Shown piece after piece: positions 24,667 through 35,821 of a stretch of 64,000 nt of DNA (the stretch's first letter is position 1; each line of letters starts with the position of its first letter). Both the position numbers and the translations under genes were made by a program. This stretch comes from Membranipora membranacea (lineage: Eukaryota > Bryozoa > Gymnolaemata > Cheilostomatida > Membraniporidae). Under the pieces are notes generated by a model that saw only the letters and a list, made by a program, of their open reading frames with translations, was not told the DNA's origin and made no database searches. The stretch lies in assembly GCA_914767715.1 (NCBI GenBank), contig OU612070.1, positions 14,773,501 through 14,837,500 on the forward strand, written 5' to 3'.

Positions 24667-25271
24667 AATTGTTTTTTAATGTATCCTCATTGACCTAAAT
24701 CCTGCATTTATACAATATGATTTTGACCATCAATCACCCACAAACATATACATCCTTGTTACTGAGTGATTTATTTTTATGCTGCAATTTTCAGTGGTTA
24801 GATATGAACCTAAAATCACTTGCCATGTTGTACAAGGGTATCATATAGCTTGCTCATAAGAGACTCTGTTACAAATAAAAATTGCTGATCAGATACTCGA
24901 CGTATAACATGGTAGTTACTGGGTTTAATTGGTTATTTAAAGCCGTGACAAAATTGCTATATTCGTAGTCAGGTCCTCTGAATTGGTCAGCATTGTACCT
25001 TTGTGACAATTTGGATTTGCGATTTTAACTGGTTTTGGTGTTGTTTTAGTCAATGTGGTATTGATACATTATTCAGAATTGATAAGGATCCTGGAGCCTC
25101 TGATTTTAAACCTTCTGTGTGAGACGATTATTTTAGCTGATAATTAGTCAACAGGACCTCAACGGTAAGCAGAACTGCTCATTACAGAGCACATTATTGA
25201 ATTTTTGTTTGTTTGCGAATTATTCTCGCTAGAATCGTATTGATGTTAAAGAATTTGGTGCAGCCTTGAGG

Positions 25272-25345
25272 TGCCTGTTCAATACCCAACACCGGCAGTG
25301 ATTACTGATTTTATACTGGCGTGTCACTCGCCTTATCCAGGCTAA
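25272..25345. repeat. 75-bp dispersed repeat, copy 3 of 3
   Basis: Reads ggtgcctgtt, then caccggcagtgattactgat, then tatactggcgtgtcactcgc. It is the copy B counterpart of 17720-17800. Confidence 0.6.
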
Positions 25346-25399
25346 AATTACCGGTTAATAGGGTATGTACGTTTGTTGCATATGCCAGCAAATTTCGAC

Positions 25400-26620
25400 T
25401 TGAACATGGTAAAACAATCCAGATGTAAAGTGGAAAGATAACAGCATAATTTTATTGCACCGTTTGCACAGTTGAAACTAGTTTTAAGCTGATGTTATTT
25501 TGCATCCGACCAATATGATGACATGATAAAAGTGAAAGCTTACAGTGTTGTGTGTAATATACTAAAAGCGGAGATTACTAAAATTTGACATAAATAAACG
25601 GAAAAATTTGGCATGTCTTTGGAACTTATATAACGTGGGTTTAAAAATAGTGTTGCTGCGAGAATATTACTGTGTTAAGAAAAGCTTTGTTCATCTATAT
25701 TAGGTTAAAATTCTCATTTGTCTCACTAAATGTTGCTTTGATAGGTCATTGAAATAATATGACTGTCAAAGATTGCTCTGAGAAAGTTAATAATGTGTCT
25801 TACTCTCAGCTCAGTTATTCATGGTGATTAATTATTTCTAAATAACCCCTCCACTTACTGTTTAGTCTCCGTTTGGGTTAAATTGAGTGTCAATATCGTC
25901 AATCCCACTTATGCCTATTTCTATATATATTTTCCGCTTGTCAGAATGATCTTTTAGGATCTCAACACTCTGTCTGAATTTCGACCTCATCCTTGATGTA
26001 GGATTTAACATCTGCGAGTGATGTTGGCTCTGCTAGCCAAGTATCTGTTATTTGCAACTGCTGTTATCCAGTACAGTACATTGAAATCAATGCTGTGTGG
26101 GGTCGTTTGATTTGTGATGTGCAACCATCATTATCCAGTACTGCGCATTGTCTGCCTGTCTGTGAGCTCTTTTGGCCAAGGAATGATCTTCGCTGACAAA
26201 TGTTATATTGTACTTGTGTCTGTGGATTCTTGTGGCCAAGTAAAAAACTCCTCAGTGTTATTATCACCTAATATAAGCTTCACTGACAATATCTGCTTAT
26301 ATCTTGCAGAGAATAGTATTTTTTTTGCTCTCTCAGAATGGTTTCATCAATGAATGAGCGTTTTGGGATCGAAACCTCATAGCAAGTATCACTGAGTGAG
26401 TGATCAGATTATGATTATGAATGTTTTTGATTGGAAGACCCTAATCATCATACCAGGATGTGCAGTGGAGCGGTAGCAAGCTGACTTCGCCATAACATAT
26501 TACATTTGGTACTATTATAATATACTATCATAACAATTTACTTCTAATTATTATTACTTTTTAATAATAATATGTGGCAGGATGTCAGGATATGGAAATG
26601 GTGTCAGAATGTTGAAACAT
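25400..26620. other. intergenic region between lectin copy B and GN-rich gene 1
   Basis: No gene seen. Loosely repeated phrases (ttatccagta, ttctgtggccaag-like, cactgacaa) recur between 26060 and 26300. The 3' end is AT-rich and leads into the GN1 promoter. Confidence 0.5.
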
Positions 26621-26623
26621 AAG

Positions 26624-26632
26624 TATAAATAT
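26624..26632 (+). promoter_or_regulatory. TATA-like element of GN-rich gene 1
   Basis: gtataaatatg lies about 590 bp before the ATG. GN2 has the identical gtataaatatg about 390 bp before its ATG. A likely 5' UTR exon ends near 26701 (gactttgag followed by gtaact), so the distance is bridged by a leader intron. Confidence 0.4.
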
Positions 26633-27218
26633 GATGGAATCGTTCTACAAGATCACTTGCCTATTTGAAGGGAAATCTTCTGGAAACCGTTGCAGACTTT
26701 GAGGTAACTATGAGAAATCTATTTTACATATTAAAACGACAATTTGATACTTGATAGTTTGAATGTATTTTGGACTGAGACCCTGTATGTTGATAAGCGT
26801 TCATTTCATATAGTGTTGTAGGATACTAGGCCGTATTCCTAAACTTTATTCAGTGGGCTCTTTTAGGCTTTGGACACTGGTAACCTTACACTACCGGTCA
26901 GCCGGATAGAGTTTCTCTTTATTGAGGAGGCAGAGGGGGGTTGTGCGAACAGACAGCATATGTCCTGGATATCTAGTCCTGATCCAATGAATCATATCAA
27001 GAACGGAAGACTTTCTGGTACCAAATGAAGAGTGACATTCGGTGCCGGAAGGCGAGCTTTGACCATCTAATCACAAGTCTTTACTCTCAACCATCACGTC
27101 TCAACTGACATGAAACAGATTCTTTGACATTGCTTTGTGTGAAGACGCGCTGATGATGATGCAGCCCTTTTATTTAATCACAACACTTATTTTAGGCAGA
27201 GTTTCAATCGAATCCGTT

Positions 27219-30200
27219 ATGGCACACAGCTCTTCCCTGTTTGTGACTGTCCTAGCTGTAGCAATTCAGCTGATCTGCCTTGCAACTGAGGTGAGAAATA
27301 AATCAAAATGAGTCATGAGTTACTAAATGATTGACAGCGTTTCATTTGATGCTGAGAATCGGGCCAATATTGCCGGCTTCCTTTACTGAGGCTTCCATAC
27401 CCTGCGGTGAAGTGGTACATGTATTTTGCTTATTCAATATCGATGAATAAATGCACGGGTACAATTATACTGCATTTAAATATATGCCTGAAGTAATAAT
27501 AATAATGATAATGTTGCTGTCCATCTAGGTAGATGATGACTGCACAGAGGTGCTGCTAGGAAGAGGTTTTTATAGTGACGACTAGGGTTCCAAGTCGTCT
27601 GGTTCTATTATCTGCATGCACGATGTTGTTGTACATACAGAATACCTCCATTGTTTTAAGTCCTGATCCGAAGGGACTGTGTGATCAGTCAAAATCGAAA
27701 CGACTTTTGGGTCCCGATTGGGGTTTGAACCCACAACCGGCTGGTCGAGTGGCAGAAGCGCTTACCACTGAGCCAAACTGAAGTAAAGGCCGATATAACA
27801 TTTGAATTTTTATGTTCAACGAACATCACTACCGCTGTTAACACATACTCCAAAAACTATTTTTTTAGACAAATGCCCAATCAAATGGAAATAACAATGG
27901 GAACTGCATTAGTAAAGACAACAAGGCATTCAAAATATTAGAAAAGACTCTTCCAAACTTTCCTAAAGGTAACTATGTCATGTTCTTCTCGAATCATTGT
28001 GCTTTGGGAGATGTGCAAGCCCATAAAGAAGACAAGTGAAAGTCAGGCTGCATATCTAATAATATTTGTCAAGTTTGCATTGAGATACGAGCATATTGCC
28101 ATATATGAACCGAGATTTTAGACACATTCAAAATTGCTTGATGAACCCTCATGACAAATATGATCATTGCCATGTTAAAATTCTAAATGTACCCTCTAGA
28201 AATTGTAATGTGAGACAATTACAGTACTTTACTATCTCTCGCCTTGTTATTCGAGTTGAAACTTTAAATTGATGATACAAAATTTTTCATTCTAAACGTT
28301 ACTTTTACTTTATATCAAATTTTAGGAGCTGATAGCATCTGTGCAGATACTATCCGTGGAAACTTCAATGGAAACGACAATTTAGGTAAGGTACAACCAT
28401 AGACTTAATAATAAACCTAGACGGGACACTATATGGAGCATTAACATCGAGGCACTGAGGCATTTAATTGTGGGCCACGTAACAACATTGGAAGATGTAG
28501 AAGAAATGATTCTAACTCGATCAATTTTGATTGGATTTTGAATTTGAAATCTATAATGAATTTAGCAGCTTGTCGTGAACAGTTTGATGCAATTTTGAAA
28601 AAGAAATTTTCATCAAGTTGATAACAAGATGCTGCTGATTGTAAACCAATTTTCAAACACAAAATTGGATCAAAATCGATATAACCTGGATTGTGGGCAG
28701 TAAATCAATGATAGCATCATTGCTTTCTACACCTTCCAATGACGTTACGTCGCCCACAATTAAGTGCCTCACATCAGCTGTATATTGTATCCTGTCTAGG
28801 GTACAACATATTGCATGTCTCCTTGAATAAATAATCATGAATCATAACAAATAACAGTTTTACAATTGGAAACTTTTCAGGGTTTTTTGCGTGTACATTT
28901 TATTGACTTTCAATCATTATCATTTTAGGGAATGTTTTGCATAAAAAGTCAAAAAACAAACATAGAAATAACAGTTGTAACATAATTTAATTCCTGTCTC
29001 ATGATGCAAGGCTTCTAATCAAACTTCTCTTTAAAAAGCACAAGTGACCCAGAGCAAGAATCATAAGATTCTGATTATTTGATGCATACTGTATGTTTTA
29101 AGTCTGCAAGCTGGTGAACTTAGGAAAAATGTGTCCGACTCATAAACTAAGCAATGAAAGCAAACAATTTAGTTAATTTGCATGACCTGCTTAACATTGA
29201 ACCCATGCTGGTCCCTGCACACTTATTGAACTTAGGCTGAGTTTTTCTCTTTATTTCTGGTTTCCAGGAATGTTTGTAGCATTAGAAATTTTGTTCTCCT
29301 CTCATCCATTGACACCTCTGTCGAATGTAATGCAACAAATTGAAGTCTAAAGAAGATTCAATTATCAGGTTATTTATTATAATTGACTGCTTGTTGCATG
29401 ACTGATGCTGTTCATAATTTTTGTTGCAAATAAAGAAGGCATCGTTTTATGTTTCCTCATTGTTGCTAGGTGACGGACGCAACGGCAATAACAACGGAAA
29501 TTGTGGAGGAGTTTGTACAAAGGTGTACTCTGGTAACAACAATGGAAATAGTAACTCAGGGGGTAACAATGGTAGGTCTTAAATTATATATATAATATAT
29601 ATTTATATATATATATATAACATATAATTATATATATGATACTTTTATTGTCTGCAACAATTCATCATGTCTAACGTTTTTCATGATGTGACATATATGG
29701 CAAAAAAAGTAAAAGTAATACTATCAAAGTCTAACAAAGTTAAATCAACTTTAACTTAGTCACTGATACACTAAAACTGAACACATAACTTGAAAACTCC
29801 ATTAATTCCTTACTCATGAGATGACTTAACCAGTCTGAGAATTTTAATATTTAAATTTTGATTTCTTGTTTAGAATATGGTGCTAAAAATTTTTCGGCAA
29901 AAGTTGATGAGAATGTCGTGACTGAGTTAAACTCCTATACAAATGGCTGACTTAAGGCCCCCAGTTGTTTTTCATTATCATCTCAATTGTCATGCTAGAT
30001 GCTCGCCCTGATACTCACAGTATAATAACAATCTAAATATCATGTTTCTTTCTGCAGTTGTTCATTATTTCATATTTTCATCATTGTGTTAAACAGGAAA
30101 TAAGAATGGGAACTGCTATGGACTTTGCATTATGGTCTATTCTGGGAATGGGAACGGAAATGACAGTGGCTCGGGTAACAATGGCAATAATAATGGCAAC

Positions 30201-32840
30201 TGTATCGGTAAGTGGTTATCTACCAGGGCCGTAGTTTAGAAAAAAATGGGAGGGAGGCAAAAGTCCGAGGCGAGTCAGAAGCTTCACCAGTAAGCCCCTT
30301 CCCGAGCAATTTGAGGCATATAATGTGCAAATGGAAGTCGCAGATGAATGAAACATGGATTATACAATTATAGTGTTTTAAGGCCACTGTATTTAGCTTT
30401 TAGGGGAGGCAGTGCCTCCCTTCCTCCCCCAAAACTGCGGGCCTGTATACAAATTTAACAATCCAAGATATAAAATGGAGTGCAGGGCGGCTGGGTGGCT
30501 GGGTAACGTAGCGGTTAGGACTCGAGCTTCTCAGTCTGAGAGTTGCAGTCCCATTCCCCGGTCATTACCCATGCTGTAGTTGGAGGTGAGCTCTACATAC
30601 ATTACCCTAGTTATCCCACGCTTATCTTGCCCACCCTTAGCGTTAAACAGATGATTTAATTGATTGATTTGATTGATTATATTTGATTCATTTATTACAT
30701 ACCACAGACAATATTACATGTTGCGAAATTCGATGTAAATACTGGCCTTAAAAGAAGACATGAACAAAAATGGAAAAAAGCTGTGTAGGATTGTTTAAAA
30801 CAAAATATCATTTAAAGTATGTACAAGGTGGCGTAAAAAACTGTCTCTGCCCCATGCTCCTCTATATTTAACAGTACAATATCTTCCAGAGGGGCATTGA
30901 CTCAAAAATGAGCTGCATCATGTGTCATAGATATTTATGTAAGCATATTCTCATCGGCCCGAAAGGGACACTGAATAGCAAATAAAGTGTATAGTATTAT
31001 ATATTATCATTATTATTTCTGTTCATGTCCAAAAACAAATTCAACGATCCAAGATAAAATAGGGAGTGTTTAGAAAGCGTTAAAGAGGGAGTTAAGTTCA
31101 GATTAACTTTCTCCCATCTCTATCCATGTTGATAGATCAACTAATTCCGATTCTGTACAGATTGTGCTCCATTTTGGCGTCAAATACATCAGAAAGATTT
31201 GTTTATATTGATATAGTTGCTTTATATTTGATCAGAGAATTTAAAAATTATTCAAAATCTATTACTGATCTTGGGATACAAAAACAAAAAAGTGGAATCG
31301 AGAGTGACTTTTAAACATTATGATAGAAAATGAGTGGACACTTCGATCGGAGTTCGGTTCGAGTGGATGGTGGTATGGGTAGGTCTAGGCAGGCGGATCT
31401 CCGAGGGGGTGCTACAGGAGTATAGCTATGGGCTAGCTGGTGGAGACAATGTTCAGGGCTGCCCATGATGCGATTGATGTAACTCTTGCTGGTGTCTTCG
31501 AGTAGAGTGAGAATGGGCACTATTTCGGCTGTTTGAACGCGTTCATCGTAGTCTCGGCCGCTTGGGTCCATGATCTTCAGAGCTAAGTTTTCTAGTCTTA
31601 CTAGCCGCAGTCTCTGCTCACCCGTTGTGAATGAGTACCAGGACGGGCAGGCGTAAAGGATGACTGGTCGAATGCATGCTGTGTAGAATTTTCTCATGAT
31701 GTGTGTCGGTACTCCTGATCTCTTCAGGTCTAGTAGTGAGTACACAAGACCACGGGTTTTCTTTATAACATGATCCACGTGATCTTTGAATGTCAGATGT
31801 TCATCAATAATGACGCCGAGAATCTTGGTGCTGGTCTAGTTCGAGATCTGCTCACCATTCATGAAGGTGGGTGCTTCAGGGACGAAGTTGTTGTGGATGT
31901 TAGAGATGGACATGGTGACAGACTTCTTCGGATTAGCGATCATGTTGTGGTTTCCGCACCATCTAGTGGTCTCGTCGATGGCGGTCTGAAGATTGTTGTT
32001 GTTAAATTGATAAGGAAGGATCTGATGTCATAGGTGGGACACCCATAAACAATGCCCTATCAATTAATGATGACTGATTTACATTAGCAATTTTTCTCAG
32101 TAAATAGTTATTATTTTCGAAGAATTTGAAAGCTACTTTCTTATTTTTTAAGAAAATAAGATATGAAAAAGTGAGTTCCGTTTATAGTTAAATGACAGGG
32201 TCACAATGTGTGCCACAGCAGGTGCACTGCAAATATTGATTTTCTAGTGAATTATAAATCGATAGATCATTAATCATCATGATTTACGCTATTAAATATG
32301 GCTCAATGTAGCCTGTCTTGACAAGACATGCTACGCTCCTGTGATTACTGTGATAATAGGATTCAAATTTGACCATAGCTAATTGGTAAAAGTAATTCTC
32401 ATAAAATTTTTGTTTCTCAATTTATGACTTCCCGCGCAATTAAATCCCTGTAGATGGACTACCCAGTGTCTACAATTACTGCTTGATCTGAATTACACTT
32501 CCTCTTTAAGTAGAGTAGGGTAACATATTCTTTAGCGCTCTTGCAAGAGAGCAACTTGACCTGGCCATGTACCGCCACTGAATTGTTTTCTCCAGCCATT
32601 TTCAGCTCTATGTTGGCTTCATAGAAAAGTCTATTGGAAGAATCTCCAAATCCATAACCTACATCATTATCTATAAATAGATTTAATTTCCGTTTTGCAG
32701 GTAACTGTAAGAAATTCAAATCAGGAAACTACACCAATAGGAATGATCAAGGTAACTGTGTAGGTGACTGTAGACCTGGAAAGAAAGACAATATCAAGGG
32801 AAGCCAGGCCGCTGCAATAACCAAGGCTGTCTTCTGTTAA
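27219..32840 (+). CDS. secreted Gly/Asn-rich CxGxC-repeat protein 1 (GN1), 194 aa, 6 exons
   Basis: Exons: 27219-27290, 27869-27968, 28326-28385, 29470-29571, 30097-30207, 32701-32840. All are GT-AG. The first intron is phase 0 and the other four are phase 1. Residues 1-24 are a signal peptide (MAHSSSLFVTVLAVAIQL). The mature chain is dominated by NGNNNGN tracts and carries four CxGxC motifs: CGGVC (89-93), CYGLC (118-122), CIGNC (147-151, split by the last intron) and CVGDC (168-172). Three of these are followed by a short basic or aromatic stretch and SGN. Other mature Cys are at 37, 63 and 194, making 11, an odd number that would allow an intermolecular disulfide. The chain ends in a basic tail (RPGKKDNIKG) and FC. 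NDS and NYT are possible N-glycosylation sites. I do not recognise the family. GN repeats occur in some biomineral-matrix proteins, but that is only an analogy. Confidence 0.85.
27560..27790 (-). mobile_element. tRNA-derived SINE in GN1 intron 1
   Basis: On the minus strand it begins with a tRNA-like head: box A tggctcagtgg (27776-27766) and box B ggttcaaaccc (about 27730-27720), followed by a tRNA-unrelated body to about 27560. It looks like a decayed SINE, not a functional tRNA. Confidence 0.7.
28416..28800. mobile_element. palindromic MITE in GN1 intron 3
   Basis: Left end cctagacgggacac and right end gtatcctgtctagg are inverted. A longer inner arm (about 28456-28513, with ttaattgtgggc and cattggaag) pairs with 28717-28771. 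No coding capacity. Superfamily unassigned. Confidence 0.7.
29586..29637. repeat. (TA)n-rich microsatellite
   Basis: Tracts of ta/tata follow the exon 4 donor of GN1. Non-coding. Confidence 0.8.
29971..30096 (+). promoter_or_regulatory. hyper-conserved 3' block of GN1 intron 4
   Basis: About 125 bp ending at the exon 5 acceptor matches 43303-43426 of GN2 with only two substitutions and one 3-bp indel by eye. Function unknown: splicing element, enhancer or gene-conversion tract are all possible. The 3-bp indel (cag) creates an upstream AG in GN1 only. Confidence 0.6.
30224..30445. mobile_element. MITE with CAGGGCCG-type terminal inverted repeats, GN1 intron 5
   Basis: Left end cagggccgtagttta and right end aaactgcgggcctg are imperfect inverted repeats, with ggaggca / tgcctccc just inside. 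The CAGGG start resembles hAT-type MITEs, but no clear 8-bp target duplication is visible. A second, decayed copy is at 9960. Confidence 0.6.
30482..30670 (+). mobile_element. tRNA-derived SINE in GN1 intron 5
   Basis: tRNA-like head with box A-like tagcggttagg (30510) and box B-like gagttgcagtccc, then a body ending in a tgattgatttgattgatt tail (about 30659-30680). Plus orientation. Confidence 0.65.
31311..32030 (-). mobile_element. LINE (non-LTR retrotransposon) fragment, C-terminal reverse-transcriptase region
   Basis: Minus-strand translation gives NPKKSVTMSIS, then KILGVIIDEHLTFKDHVDHV, then RKFYTACIRPVILYACPSWY, typical of the segment after the RT catalytic core in animal LINEs. An in-frame stop interrupts it just before TSTKILGV, and no catalytic YADD core or endonuclease is present. 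It is therefore a dead 5'-truncated copy inside GN1 intron 5, antisense to the host gene. Confidence 0.85.
32459..32700 (-). other. antisense open segment abutting GN1 exon 6
   Basis: An open frame of about 80 codons on the minus strand includes MAGENNSVAVHGQVKLLSC and ends VDTG plus stop at 32459. Its base composition looks less AT-rich than the surrounding intron. No splice partner or family recognised. It could be an old retrocopy fragment or chance. Confidence 0.25.
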
Positions 32841-35424
32841 ATCAATGACTTCTCCATAGACTTATAATCTGTCTGGGTGTTACATTTAAACCCACCAAAA
32901 CCAACACAACTTATTATAATGTATAGCTCAGAAGGTAACCAATTGGGTGCTCCGACCATGTCGGCATTGCTATTGTAGCTGTTATGCTGCAATGTTGACA
33001 TGTTATTACGCTAATTATTATAATAGTATAAGATAATTCTTGTTCTTCTTGGCTAATTAATATGGAATTTTTCATTAAATTGTTTAAACTCTTTCTATAT
33101 CTACTTATCTGTCGTACTTGTAACAAGAGAAGAAGTACCTATCTGAGGTGGCGTGTAAAATTATTTCGAGCTTCAAGCACTATTCCCAGCCTGACTATCT
33201 TTTAACCATGCCAACTCTCTTCAAAATAGTCGCTAATCTAAAGAGGATTAATGTTGTAAACACGTCTTTCCTTTAGTACTTGAAAGAGGACTTACTCACA
33301 TATCATACATTGAAATGGAAAGTATAGTGTTTGTGAAAAGTATTCCATCTTGCAACTAGAAGGCTTGAAATCTTTAAATTTAGATAAAGCATAAAATCCT
33401 TTAGTCTTCCTTATATAAAACATTTTGGTTGTTGGCATTGCTTAACCTTGTACTACCGTCTTCAAAATAGGCTACATTCTCTAAAAGAGAACTGGTGATG
33501 GAAAGATAACCATAAACTCCAAATGGTCTACTGAAACCCGGTACCACCTCTTGCATTTTCTTAAAATATATTTGTTAATTAACATAGAACAACTATGAGA
33601 GTTTTCCAGTCAGACTCTGGGAAAAGTAGCCTCATGTTTGGGAAATACCCATGAGCAGAGATATTCACTGCCAAGTAGTGAAGAAAATGTCAGCCAGAAT
33701 TTCATTCATTCATCGGTCATTCATGACATTGACCAAAGGTCATACAATGTTTATTATTGGACCCTAGGCTATATGAAGTAAGATTAATGTAGAAGTAATG
33801 AGAGGGAAAATCCAAGCATATTCTGCAAAGTGCATAGACTAGGTGTGGTCATGACATTCCATCCGTTATTTTGATTTATTTTCATATAATGTTCTTCTGG
33901 ATTTACCAAAGCTGATTAATAAGCTTATGGTTACATCAATACTCATATAATTGTTGCAGTATTGCGTTAAGCGGGTCAGATCAAGGGCAGATACATATCT
34001 TAGACAAGGCTCCAATACAGGGTTATGGTATCAAGCTGCAGGAATCAGTGCTAGCGGATTTTGTTCTTCTCCATATCCAGTTTACAGTTTACAAATCTAA
34101 TAAATATCACTTAGTTATTACTTATGCTTCATGGTTTCATGGCAGAATGAGAGTGTAAAATATGCGATGAATGATGACAAGGCTGAAAATAAAATCATTG
34201 GAATTTATATTAATAATTGTTTCGGCTTCACTGTGACCAACCATTGTATTCCGATCAGATTAACACACATAGATAGCCCTCTGATCTAAGTTAGTTGATT
34301 GACCTGATCCAAATGGGTGTCACAGGCATTCTACTATCACCATAAAGCTATTTATATACTTTGAATGGTTTTGTGGCTGGGGCTTTGACTCAGATCACAC
34401 CCGGGGACATTTTAAGTGCACAGCTTATAGGTTTTTTTTGGTGACATTGTTTTTCTTCAGTCGGATCTTCGAGCTTTCATAAATAAAAACCGCACATGCT
34501 AGGATTTGATATATTAGCGTTGATAGATAAGAAGTGTATACCAAAGATATGGAATCACCAGGAGCCAAATGGAGCACAAGCCAAGTATTAGTTGTGTGTT
34601 GAAATAAAAAATCATCTTAACTACTGAACCATAACAGCTGGAATCTTCAGTACTAACACTTGCTTTGCTGCCTGTAACAGTTTCATCAACCTTGACATCA
34701 AGCAGTTTGTGGAGGTCAAACCTATGAAGACTCTGGTTTAAAAGCATTTGTTCTACTTTAAAGAATTGAGACTCCCATCAGAAGTAGGAGGCCCCTAACT
34801 TAAATCCCAAGACAGTCATATTCTTCAATGAGTGAAATGCCAAGTTTCAAGATGCGCTTTAACGGGAGGAGTAACCAGTGGCGGTGCCCTCCCATGTACA
34901 GCAATTCATGAAAACAGGAATTTATGAATGATGGATTATATCAATCAGATAGCATCTACCAGATTATCAGGTCATTTTGTGACAGTGAGCAGGTATTATA
35001 ATTGTCAGAAGAGAATCATCAAATAATAATTATTCATATAACTGGGGTAATGTTCACTTCATATGCTTCCCATATTTAGGTTTTTACTTCCAACTGGATA
35101 CATTGGCTGAATTTGATGATTCAGTTCCGTATAACAGTATAGCAACCTAGGGCTTCAATGTTAGGTTTATAACCTTCTTAAACTGGCATCAATCAATATC
35201 ATCATCTATTGACTTCAATAAGGACATGATGTCCTGTGTTACTCTGCGATGGGATTATAGAACTATGACTTGACATTTTGTTCATAACATACAACCAGGA
35301 TGCACTAGGATGCTATGTTACTGTAGCAAACCCATCGCGTTTATTATAATTTAATGGGGTGCCTTGGTGTCAAGGCGTGAGAATGAGTCTTACTTCCAGT
35401 GCTTCCTATCCCGAACGTATCAGG
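32841..35424. other. intergenic region between GN1 and GN2
   Basis: No supported gene. A 77-codon ATG frame on the minus strand (34747-34514) with a hydrophobic C-terminus is the only open frame of note; no splice or family support. Confidence 0.5.
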
Positions 35425-35433
35425 TATAAATAT
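35425..35433 (+). promoter_or_regulatory. TATA-like element of GN-rich gene 2
   Basis: tataaatat, in the same gtataaatatg context as GN1. A likely 5' UTR exon ends at about 35502 (gaataaaag followed by gtgagt). Confidence 0.4.
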
Positions 35434-35821
35434 GTCTTGGAGTGACAATGGCCTAAGTAGTCTAATGTGGGGAACCATTTCAACACCGGTAGCTGAATAA
35501 AAGGTGAGTATTGTTTGCTAGCTTTTATCGAGCTAAACTTGAAACAGTAAAGTCCTGATTTGACACTAAGGCCTAATTTACCTCTCTTGAATATCTTGTC
35601 TTTCTAAAAATGATATTGGTTGTGGTTTCAGGTTCAAGAGACCTACAACCCTATACTAAGGTACACTGTAAATATTCGGTATCTGCCTAAACATCCATAG
35701 CAATATATTTGAAAGCTTTCCCCTGGAATTAAATAATCTAGTGTTTTGATCATCCTTTCTTTGACTCAGAAGGGGAAGTTTGATAAAGGCAAAGATTTCA
35801 GAAGCACAAATCTAATCGGAT

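Larger units (their letters stand above)
18070..25400. repeat. segmental duplication, copy B
   Basis: Direct partner of the segment at about 10770-17860; see that entry for anchors. Copy B is slightly longer, mainly because of a 0.5 kb block in the intron at about 21046-21570 that is missing from copy A. Confidence 0.85.

Noticed and set aside
34514-34747. 77-aa minus-strand frame with hydrophobic C-terminus
   Set aside because: No splice sites, no family resemblance and no paralogous copy; chance is likely in AT-rich DNA.
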